Part shown: piece by piece, positions 1-6,867 of the stretch
How the letters are laid out: each line of letters begins with the position of its first letter
How positions within the stretch are numbered: position 1 is the first letter of the stretch
Assembly: GCA_964555935.1 (NCBI GenBank)
Contig: CAZKUN010000334.1
Span: forward strand, 1-8,561
DNA: 8,561 nt
Direction: 5' to 3'
Source: CAZKUN01 sp964555935
GTDB taxonomy: Bacteria; Armatimonadota; Zipacnadia; Zipacnadales; VGFC01
The notes under the pieces: generated by a model
What the model was told of the DNA's origin: nothing
The model's database searches: none
What the model saw: only the letters and a program-made list of their open reading frames with translations
Translations under genes and position numbers: made by a program

Positions 1-227
1 TCCCGACACGCGCCAGGAACGCTCACGACTGGCGGTCGCAGGCGCAGACCGCACTCCCGCCCTCCCGCGCGCTCCCAGCCCGAAATCGGGGGCTCTGGCG
101 GGGCGTCCGCGGCGCCCTGGGGTGGCGTTGAGGACAAGGGTGCCCGTGGTTCAGAGGGCAATGACGCTCTATAGCGGCTGCGGTGGCCTGCGAAGCGGAG
201 ACTGGGCGCGATGGTGTTGCGTCCCCA
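1..227. other. gene-free region downstream of the glycosidase gene
   Basis: No convincing coding sequence lies here. The only longish open frame is an antisense shadow rich in Ser, Arg and Pro. Two small GC-rich hairpins sit side by side: AGCCC/GGGCT at 77-94 with an 8-base loop, and GGGCG/CGCCC at 101-117 with a 7-base loop. Neither is followed by a T-run on either strand, so neither is a canonical intrinsic terminator, although they occupy the place where the minus-strand operon should end. The base composition is more monotonous than in the genes. A dispersed intergenic repeat is possible but cannot be shown from one copy. Confidence 0.4.
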
Positions 228-3200
228 CTACCCCGACTTCTCCAGTCGGATGAACTCGATATCGACAGCGTGGGGCTCAGTGACGGAGTCTGGGTAGAGC
301 CACGCGCCGAAGGTGATGCGGAGGCTGCGGAGCGCCCCGGGCTTGACCCGGTCGCCATCGCCGCCGCGATCGGCGGGCGCGGAGTCCCAGTGGGCGAAGA
401 AGCGCAGATCGTCCAGCGGAATCTCGATGTCCTGCCACTCGGTGGTCAGCTCGGGCGTGGCGCCCCAGGGGATCCCATCTTCCTCGGAGATGACGATCTC
501 AACCCCGGTCGTGGCGGCCTCGCGACCTCGGACGCGGATGTGGAGGGTGTCGTACTTGGCCAACTCGCCGGAGCGGATCGTCAGGAGTTCGGAGAGATCG
601 ATACTCGCGGTGGCGCAGTTGGGGGCCTCGATGAATGTCTCGACCGAGAACCGCCACGCGTTCACGTCAGGCGAGGACCCGGCAATGAACGTCTGCCGGT
701 AGCCGACGTCCGGGCTCTGGATGCCGGTGATCGGATCGGTGGGCGCGAAGAGCACGAGCGGGTCACCGGGGGCATGGACCGGCACGCGCCAGGCGTCGGG
801 TTGGTACTCGAAGGCGATCTCCTCGACCTCGAGGCCGTGGGGCTGATCCGCGGCGTGCGGGAAAAGCCACGAGCCGAAGTTGAGGCTGATCTCGGTGAGC
901 TTCTCCGGCTGAGGCTGCCCCTGCCACGTGCCCCACAGGCCTCTCATGTGGCGGATGGGGACGCGGACATCACGAAACGCGGGCGACAGCGGGACATCGT
1001 AACCGTAGGCCGCGCCATCATCCTGCACGCACCCGACCTCGACGTGTGAGGTGCCCTCTTCCGTCGAGCGGGCGCGGACCCGAAGCACGTTGTAGCCAGC
1101 GAGCTGCGCGCCGCCGCCAATTGTCGGCCACCGCGAGCCCGTCGCGCTCGGGGGTCTGCCGAAGCCTGTCGCGGTGAAGCGCGCGGCTTTGGAGCCTTCG
1201 CGAGAACCGCCAACGAACTCAGCGTCCGCGGTCTGCCCCTCGGCGCCACCGACGCCCATCTCGGGCAAGGGCTCGTCGCCCGAGAACCGCAGCACCGCCA
1301 CCGGGTCACGTTTGACGAACCGTCCGGCGGCGTCCCGCGCCTCGGAATCGGGGAAGACGGATTCCTCGCCATCGACATCGACGGAGACGCAGTAGGTCAG
1401 CGTGCCCCGGCGGGTGAGATCGGCCGGGATCTCCGCCGCGTACCGATACGGCGCCGTCGGCTCCATGGCCAGTTGGGTGACCTCGTCACCCGCCTCGGTC
1501 TGAACGTGCAGCGTCACTGCGCCCGGGTCGGTCGCGGCGGCGACGGTGGCGTGGATGACCAGCGGCGCGCCCTCCATGACGCCGAGCGGCGGATCGTGCC
1601 AGACGGTGGTGGGACCATCAGATGAGGGCGGGGCCACGAACTCCGGCGAGAGACGGTAGTTCTCGCGCGTCTTCACCGGCGCCACCGCGTAGACGCCCGG
1701 CGTGATCGAGAAGCTGCCGCCCGCGGCCCTGGTTACGTCGTCGGATTCAGGCGACACGACCTGGAACGTCCCGCCAAGGTCGGGTAGGTTGATCGTCATC
1801 TGTCTCTCGCGCCAGTAGACGCGCGCGGTCTCTCGGCTCAGGCTGACGGGCTTGTGCGGATCGTCGACCCAGACGCAATCGGGGTAGACCTGCAGCCGCC
1901 AGACGCGGTCGGCGACCCTCTCCAGGAAGTAGGCACCCGTGCCGTCGTATTGCACCACCGGGGATGAGCCACAGCCGGCGACGAATGTCAGCGACTTCGG
2001 CTTCGGCGGCTTCGTCTCGGTGGTGTCGGAGTAGATGAAGACCTCGTCGGTAACCATCTCGCTGCGCTGGTCCTCGAAGCTCACGCTGAAGGCTCCGAAC
2101 CGGTCGGCGTCGGGGGTCTCGCCATACGTCTCGAGCCGCGGCAGCGCGCGGAAAGCCTCGGCGGCGATCATGAAACTGACGGCTTGCTTCGGCGTGTAGA
2201 TGAGGTTCAGGAAATGCGTCTGCCAGCCAGCGTTCCAGGGCGAGACGGCCATTGGGTCGTACTGGAACTGGCAGGCGATCTGCGCGCCCCCGCTTCTGAA
2301 GGCGCGGGCCATCGCCGGGTACATGTAGCTACCGGGGATATCGGCCGCGTCGAACTCGTAGACGATCTTGGCCTTCTTGGCGAGGGCCTCAGACCTCATG
2401 CTCGGGTAGTCGTTGACGCGCGGCAGGAAGTTGCTGGTCAGCATGTGCCCCGCGACCAGCCCCGAGGGGTACCAGCCGAAACTGCAGCCCTCGGCCTTCG
2501 AGCGCCCGACCGCCTCGTGGCGGTTGCCCCAGCCATTGTGGAAGACAGGCTTGTCACACCCCGCCGCCCGGATGGCGTCGTGCATCATGTCGATGTAGGC
2601 GACGATGACATCATCATCCGTGCCCGGCGCGGGGATCGGCTCGTTCATGATCTCGATGACGGGAATGGCCGGATCGTCCGCGTAGGTGAAACCGGTGTGC
2701 GGATTCTCGTGCTGGAGGAACTGCTTCAGGTACTCCGCCTGCGCGGCGAGCGCGTCGGGGTGGGTGTACATCTCCGCCTTGGTGTAGATGTCCGAGAAAC
2801 CGTGGGTCTCGCTCCCGCCGCCCCCACCCCACCATGCGATCGGCGTGAGGACGGTATAGATGCCGCGCCGCTTGGCCTCGTGGATCAGGAGGTCGAGCAA
2901 CTCCACGTGGTGGTTCTCGACAAGGTTGCCCTTCTCGTCGCTGATCTCGCGGTCAAACACGTGAAGCCGCAGAGCGTCGAGCCTCATCCGTTCGAAGTGG
3001 GCGACGTCGTCGCGGATGGCCTGCTCGTGGTCGCCCTCGAGGCGGGTTATGTTGGCATAGTCGAGCGCGCAAGGCGTGTAGTAGTTGACGCCAAACAAGG
3101 CGACTTCGGTGCTATCGTTCTCCCACCGCAGGATGCCCTCATCGTCGCAGATCATCGGACGAATGGCGGGTTTTCGGCCGAATTGGGCGGGCGCGCTGGT

Positions 3201-3242
3201 GGCGATGGCGACCAGAACCATCGCGGGGATCAAGCGAGACAT
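228..3242 (-). CDS. secreted clan GH-A (GH5-like) glycoside hydrolase with C-terminal binding modules
   Basis: Probable exported retaining glycosidase of 1004 residues, cleaving glycosidic bonds outside the cytoplasm; the substrate is unknown. Residues 1-19 form a signal peptide ending in SAPA before QFG. Residues about 35-370 read as a (beta/alpha)8 barrel: GVNYYTP (51-57) as strand 1, LRLHVF (91-96), VLTPIAWW (131-138), then VIEIMNEP (195-202) with E201 as predicted acid/base in the Asn-Glu-Pro signature. KIVYEFDAAD (292-301) carries E296, the predicted nucleophile, and QFQYDP (325-330) fits strand 8. Residues 390-530 look like a beta-sandwich, 548-635 like an Ig-type domain, and 645-815 and 826-1000 are two related galactose-binding-like modules ending in similar FGSWLFP and FGAWLYP motifs. 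ATG at 3242 was chosen over an in-frame TTG at 3254 because GGAGG lies five bases upstream of it and the signal peptide then starts cleanly. It follows the 1132-residue gene by 34 bases, probably in one operon. Known for the clan: two catalytic Glu on strands 4 and 7. GH5 versus a neighbouring GH-A family is unresolved. Confidence 0.85.
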   Translation of the reverse strand: MSRLIPAMVLVAIATSAPAQFGRKPAIRPMICDDEGILRWENDSTEVALFGVNYYTPCALDYANITRLEGDHEQAIRDDVAHFERMRLDALRLHVFDREISDEKGNLVENHHVELLDLLIHEAKRRGIYTVLTPIAWWGGGGGSETHGFSDIYTKAEMYTHPDALAAQAEYLKQFLQHENPHTGFTYADDPAIPVIEIMNEPIPAPGTDDDVIVAYIDMMHDAIRAAGCDKPVFHNGWGNRHEAVGRSKAEGCSFGWYPSGLVAGHMLTSNFLPRVNDYPSMRSEALAKKAKIVYEFDAADIPGSYMYPAMARAFRSGGAQIACQFQYDPMAVSPWNAGWQTHFLNLIYTPKQAVSFMIAAEAFRALPRLETYGETPDADRFGAFSVSFEDQRSEMVTDEVFIYSDTTETKPPKPKSLTFVAGCGSSPVVQYDGTGAYFLERVADRVWRLQVYPDCVWVDDPHKPVSLSRETARVYWRERQMTINLPDLGGTFQVVSPESDDVTRAAGGSFSITPGVYAVAPVKTRENYRLSPEFVAPPSSDGPTTVWHDPPLGVMEGAPLVIHATVAAATDPGAVTLHVQTEAGDEVTQLAMEPTAPYRYAAEIPADLTRRGTLTYCVSVDVDGEESVFPDSEARDAAGRFVKRDPVAVLRFSGDEPLPEMGVGGAEGQTADAEFVGGSREGSKAARFTATGFGRPPSATGSRWPTIGGGAQLAGYNVLRVRARSTEEGTSHVEVGCVQDDGAAYGYDVPLSPAFRDVRVPIRHMRGLWGTWQGQPQPEKLTEISLNFGSWLFPHAADQPHGLEVEEIAFEYQPDAWRVPVHAPGDPLVLFAPTDPITGIQSPDVGYRQTFIAGSSPDVNAWRFSVETFIEAPNCATASIDLSELLTIRSGELAKYDTLHIRVRGREAATTGVEIVISEEDGIPWGATPELTTEWQDIEIPLDDLRFFAHWDSAPADRGGDGDRVKPGALRSLRITFGAWLYPDSVTEPHAVDIEFIRLEKSG

Positions 3243-3247
3243 CGGGG

Positions 3248-3252
3248 CCTCC
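3248..3252 (-). promoter_or_regulatory. ribosome binding site of the GH-A glycosidase gene
   Basis: On the minus strand this reads GGAGG, five bases before the ATG at 3242. It decides the start in favour of that ATG, because the in-frame TTG at 3252-3254 overlaps the site itself. Confidence 0.75.
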
Positions 3253-3276
3253 AATTGGGGTAGTAATGCGTTTCGC

Positions 3277-6200
3277 TCAGAACGTCACCGCGTTATTGGC
3301 GGTGGTGATCTCGTCGATGGCGGCGTCGGGGTCAAGGACCACCGATGCGCCAGCACGGAGCTGCCGAAGACGCGCGGTGACGTCGACCGCGCGAGGCTTG
3401 AGGTCGAGTGGCGCTTCGATGGACGGGACCGGCGCCTCGGCGAGGGTCTTCCCATTGAGCGCGACTACGCGAAGCGTGCTCGCGGGACTGGCCTGCGCGC
3501 CGACGTTGTGGACGGTGACGCGCAGCTCGCCATCGGAATGCGCCACATCGCGCGAACTGATGGCGAGGTCGCAGCGCGTGGTCACCGGCGGGAGCGTCTC
3601 GGCGAGGCGGAGATCGATGACGAGGGTCTTGCCCGGAGGAGCCGTAAAATCGATGGCATCGTAACGGGCCAGCTCAAGCTCGCCCTCGAAGAGCATTCTG
3701 TCCGCGACATCGTCAGCGTCAGCGTCGATGCCGATGGAGACATCGTACCTCCCATGGGGCGATTGCCAGAGGCGCATTTGCATCTCCATCGGCCCATCCG
3801 CCAGGGAGTGAACGAGCACGCGGACGCGGCTCGGCTCGGCGTCCAGCACCAGCCCGGCGAAGTCGGTCCCGCCACCCTCCCAACTCACCCAGTGGCCGGG
3901 CACGTGGCTCTTGCCGGAGGTCTCGCCGCCGAGGTACGTCCGCGCGAGCAACCGGCGGCCCGAGTATGGGATGCGATCGGTATACGGCTCGCCCTCGGTG
4001 AGGAGCCACGCGTGTCTCTCGTGCTGGCGCACGCACTCCTTCAACTCCTCGACAAGCCAGCGCTTGTCGCCATCGAGCTTCCACGCGTCGTAGAGCTGGG
4101 TCTCCACCTCGTTGGGGTACCACGAGCCATCGCCAGGCGGACCGGCGGCGTTGTGGTCCTCGACGAGATTGCGCGCGCGTTCTAGGACGTCATCGGGCGA
4201 GGGGCTCGTGACCTCCAGAGGTGCAATGAAGTGCGCGTCGCCAGTCAACCGGTGGGCGCCCTGAAGGAGATAGCGCACGATGTACTGACCCGCGCTCCCC
4301 ATGTAGAGCCCGTTGCGATTCTTCAGGATCGGGTTGCTCTTCTTATAGGGGAAATACGGCAGCACCTCGGAGTTGCTGAACTTGATCTCACCCGGAATGA
4401 CGCCCTTCTTCTTGCCCTTGTCGGTGCTCATGCTGGCGGCGGCCCAGGACTCGGCTTCCTCGAGCACGATCGTGCGAAGCTCGGGGATGTCCGCGTACCA
4501 GATGACATGCCCCGCGCCGACCATCGCCAGCGGGCAGTACGCGTGATCGACATCGTCGGGCGGGTCATCCCAGATCTGATCCGACGTGAACATGTATGAC
4601 TTGAACTGGCGGCGGCCGACCTCGTTGATGGCCGTCCAGAAGTCGAGGTACTGGCTCATCGCCATCATGCGTTCAAGGGCTTGCGGATTGCCGTAATCGA
4701 CGAGGAGCACCTGGGGCTGAGTGCAGCTCTGGTCCTCGGCGGCGTGCTCGACATCGCGCGAGCCTACCGTGTAGCCCTTCCCGTTGCTCATCCGCCACGC
4801 GACGTCCGACAGTTTCCGCAGGCACTCCCTGACGCGCGGATCACCGGTGATCAGGAAGTCCGCGGGCCAGTTGCACGAGAACTCGCCATCATCGTTGATG
4901 TGCCCTGCGAGTTGGCCGTCGGACTGCTGGCGGTTGTCGAGCCACCACGTGATGAGGTCATGCTGGTTCTGCAGCGCGAGCCGCATCCAGACGGCCCAGT
5001 CCGGCGCATCGGCGGGGCCGGGGCGGGTCAGCTCAACGTCGGTCTTGCGCTTGAAGACACGATTGCGGATCAGCGTGACGGCCGCGTTGTCGGGATCGAG
5101 TTCCAGCGCGCGGGCGATGTAGGCGCCCAGGAACTCGCCGTCGCTGTAGTCGAGGCTGTCGTACGCATGGGCCTCGGAGGCATCGCTGTACATGCGCCGG
5201 ACGAGGCGCTCCATGCGAAGGGCGTATTCATCCACCGGCACGCCGGCGTGGACGGTGAGGCGCGCGTCCGCCGCGTCAAGGGTCATGTCAGCGGACGGTC
5301 GGAGGGTCAGCCAGATCTGCTCGCCAGCCGCGTACTGCGTGTCGAGGATGTCGAAGGTGACGTGAAGCCACCCGGCGCGCTCGACCCGCGTAACCACGCG
5401 GAATGCGTCGGCGAACTGGCGCGGGTGCGCGTTATCGGCGCGGGCGCTCGCCAACACGCTCGGCCCGCGATCGTGGAAGGTTGCGTGGCGGATGTCGAGG
5501 TCCAGTTCGGCGCATTGCTTGAGACATACCTCAAGCATCGCCTCGGGCGGCGCGCTCGTGACGGGCAAGGCGAGTTCGATGCAGGAGACGCTGAGCGGCT
5601 CATCGGCGGCCTCGGTGAAGATGCTTGCATAGCGCCGCTCGGGCAGGCTGTCGGAGAGGATGACGCGATCCGCCTCGCGGGCGAAGCAGCGGGCGAGATC
5701 ATCGGCGGGACCGGCGTCGGCGAGCGGGAGGTCGCGCGATTCGCCGGGAGGGTCCCACTCGCGCTCGGAGATGCTGAACGCCTGCACCTCGCTGAGATGC
5801 ACGGGCGCGTCGTCTGGGATGTCGATCGTGAAGCCGGTGATATCGGCCTCGCGAATCACCTCCGAGGCGACGAGCACGGTAGTCTCGGATGTCCGCGCGA
5901 GCAGATCGCCGGCGGCGGACGTGATGTCGGCAACGCCGAGGTTGTGGAGCGGCTTCATGGCATGGATGAGCAGGTAGTTGACGTGGGTCGGCTTGGCGAG
6001 TTCGATCCGGACATCGCGCCCCCGAAGGCCGATGCCCGAGGAAAGCACGCCATCGACCGGGACGAGCGAATCGGGCGGGATGCGCAGGAGCGCGTCGGTC
6101 CAGACGTCGGCGATATCGACGACCTCAACCGTGGCGCCGTGGAGGTCGGGCGTCTTCTCCCACTCGGGCCAGTCGGGCGCCTCCACCTCCTCCGCCATGA

Positions 6201-6675
6201 TGTCGTCGTAGAGAAACCACTCGCTGCCCTGGAATTGACCGCAAAGACCGACCGATAGCTGCGATGCCGAATCCGGCACGCGGAAGATGGCCTGCCACTC
6301 GAGGTATTCCTCCGAGGTAACGCCCTCGAAGGCCGTCGCTCCGACGTCCACGCGGCCGCCGTCAGCATCGAGGAAGTAGACCTTGATCTTGGGGACCTCG
6401 GCCCCGCCCGCCAGCTCGCGGCGGACCAGGCCGGTGATCCTGTAGGATGAGCCGCCCTCAACCTCAAGCGTCTGCGACACGCGATCATCGAAGGTCACGC
6501 GCGCCACCAAGTTGCCGTCAGCGTCCGCAACACCCGATGCATCCCGCGCGCGGATCCAACCAACAGGCTTCCCGCCCGCGTCGAGATCCTCGAAGCCGGG
6601 GTTCTGGAGGAGGTTCTGAGCGCAGATGGGCGAGGCGAGGGCGAGAAGCAGCACCAGATAGAGGCGACGTAACAT
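3277..6675 (-). CDS. large secreted multidomain protein: CBM4/9-like, discoidin-like, helical toroid, CARDB
   Basis: Product of 1132 residues, not assignable to a named enzyme. Residues 1-19 are a signal peptide (LYLVLLLALASPICA). NLLQNPGFEDLDAGGKPVGW at 21-40 opens a CBM4/9-like jelly-roll to about 163 (closing in WFLYDDIM). Residues about 195-300 resemble a discoidin/F5-8C module, including HVNYLLIHAMKP and a strand near VHLSEVQAF. Residues 340-480 are another beta-rich segment. Residues about 485-900 are mostly helical and rich in Trp, Tyr, Asp and His (ITWWLDNRQQSDGQ at 575-588, NWPADFLITGD at 602-612). This is the look of an alpha/alpha toroid as in many polysaccharide lyases and GH families. 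Residues 1035-1131 match the CARDB style: DLAISSRDV, VTVHNVG, then VVLDPDAAIDEITTANNAV. The start is ATG 6675, with GGGAGG seven bases upstream. A 20-residue upstream extension would be encoded by the hairpin repeat and is rejected. It is first in a likely two-gene operon with the glycosidase. Role in extracellular glycan breakdown is inferred; the active site cannot be named. Confidence 0.75.
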   Translation of the reverse strand: MLRRLYLVLLLALASPICAQNLLQNPGFEDLDAGGKPVGWIRARDASGVADADGNLVARVTFDDRVSQTLEVEGGSSYRITGLVRRELAGGAEVPKIKVYFLDADGGRVDVGATAFEGVTSEEYLEWQAIFRVPDSASQLSVGLCGQFQGSEWFLYDDIMAEEVEAPDWPEWEKTPDLHGATVEVVDIADVWTDALLRIPPDSLVPVDGVLSSGIGLRGRDVRIELAKPTHVNYLLIHAMKPLHNLGVADITSAAGDLLARTSETTVLVASEVIREADITGFTIDIPDDAPVHLSEVQAFSISEREWDPPGESRDLPLADAGPADDLARCFAREADRVILSDSLPERRYASIFTEAADEPLSVSCIELALPVTSAPPEAMLEVCLKQCAELDLDIRHATFHDRGPSVLASARADNAHPRQFADAFRVVTRVERAGWLHVTFDILDTQYAAGEQIWLTLRPSADMTLDAADARLTVHAGVPVDEYALRMERLVRRMYSDASEAHAYDSLDYSDGEFLGAYIARALELDPDNAAVTLIRNRVFKRKTDVELTRPGPADAPDWAVWMRLALQNQHDLITWWLDNRQQSDGQLAGHINDDGEFSCNWPADFLITGDPRVRECLRKLSDVAWRMSNGKGYTVGSRDVEHAAEDQSCTQPQVLLVDYGNPQALERMMAMSQYLDFWTAINEVGRRQFKSYMFTSDQIWDDPPDDVDHAYCPLAMVGAGHVIWYADIPELRTIVLEEAESWAAASMSTDKGKKKGVIPGEIKFSNSEVLPYFPYKKSNPILKNRNGLYMGSAGQYIVRYLLQGAHRLTGDAHFIAPLEVTSPSPDDVLERARNLVEDHNAAGPPGDGSWYPNEVETQLYDAWKLDGDKRWLVEELKECVRQHERHAWLLTEGEPYTDRIPYSGRRLLARTYLGGETSGKSHVPGHWVSWEGGGTDFAGLVLDAEPSRVRVLVHSLADGPMEMQMRLWQSPHGRYDVSIGIDADADDVADRMLFEGELELARYDAIDFTAPPGKTLVIDLRLAETLPPVTTRCDLAISSRDVAHSDGELRVTVHNVGAQASPASTLRVVALNGKTLAEAPVPSIEAPLDLKPRAVDVTARLRQLRAGASVVLDPDAAIDEITTANNAVTF

Positions 6676-6682
6676 GGCAGGG

Positions 6683-6688
6683 CCTCCC
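6683..6688 (-). promoter_or_regulatory. ribosome binding site of the 1132-residue secreted protein
   Basis: On the minus strand this reads GGGAGG, seven bases before the ATG at 6675. It lies two bases downstream of the foot of the hairpin at 6691-6757, so the hairpin, if transcribed, stands directly against it. It fixes the start after the hairpin. Confidence 0.75.
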
Positions 6689-6690
6689 AT

Positions 6691-6757
6691 GCGAAACTCC
6701 GGGACAGTAACCATTTTCCGGCCGTTGGGAAACATGGTTGCTGTCCCGGGATTTCGC
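6691..6757. repeat. long imperfect hairpin, REP-like palindromic element
   Basis: Arms 6691-6714 and 6734-6757 are 24 bases each: 21 Watson-Crick pairs, two T/G positions (wobble in plus-strand RNA) and one C/A mismatch. The stem continues inward as TTTCC (6715-6719) with GGAAA (6728-6732), skipping one C at 6733, around an 8-base loop. The core GGGACAGTAACCATTTTCC resembles hairpin repeats that recur in many environmental genomes and are associated with RAYT (Y1-type) transposases; this resemblance is from memory. The mismatches favour pairing in a plus-strand transcript over a minus-strand one. Its position just 5' of a gene on the minus strand also allows a role as a leader structure. No transposase gene is in the window. 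Confidence 0.75.
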
Positions 6758-6808
6758 TGAGGTTCGCGGGGGAGGTTGAGGGGACCTCGGGGGACGGCGA
6801 CGGCTGAA

Positions 6809-6843
6809 CCTCCAAGGCCACCAAGATCACCGAGGACGGAGGG
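6809..6843. repeat. degenerate 9-base tandem repeat
   Basis: Three consecutive units CCTCCAAGG, CCACCAAGA and TCACCGAGG, followed by a partial ACGGAGG, share the pattern C-x-C-C-R-A-G-R. It lies in the gap between the methyltransferase stop and the secreted protein gene. Short CCACCAAGG-like runs of this kind are familiar from intergenic DNA of several environmental phyla. Its start overlaps AACCTCC (6807-6813), which is the inverse of GGAGGTT at 6771-6777, so a weak stem-loop of seven pairs with a 29-base loop is also possible. Function unknown. Confidence 0.4.
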
Positions 6844-6867
6844 GTGGTTACGGCTCTGCGTCTGGGG

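Noticed and set aside
77..117. Intrinsic terminator for the glycosidase operon
   Set aside because: The stems are only five pairs and no T-run follows on the minus strand.
183..1049. 288-codon plus-strand open frame at the left
   Set aside because: It is a shadow of the C-terminal modules of the glycosidase gene, with biased composition and no motif.
2184..4185. Overlapping plus-strand open frames of 359 and 366 codons
   Set aside because: Both are antisense to the two secreted enzymes, run across the gap between them, and show no recognisable motifs or ribosome binding site.
4681..6258. 525-codon open frame on the plus strand
   Set aside because: It is antisense to the 1132-residue gene. 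Its translation is rich in Gly, Arg, Val and Asp with no domain or signal sequence, as expected from GC-rich third positions of the opposite strand.
6676..6735. Upstream start for the 1132-residue protein
   Set aside because: The extra 20 residues are mostly encoded by the hairpin repeat and would precede the signal peptide; the Shine-Dalgarno site points to ATG 6675.
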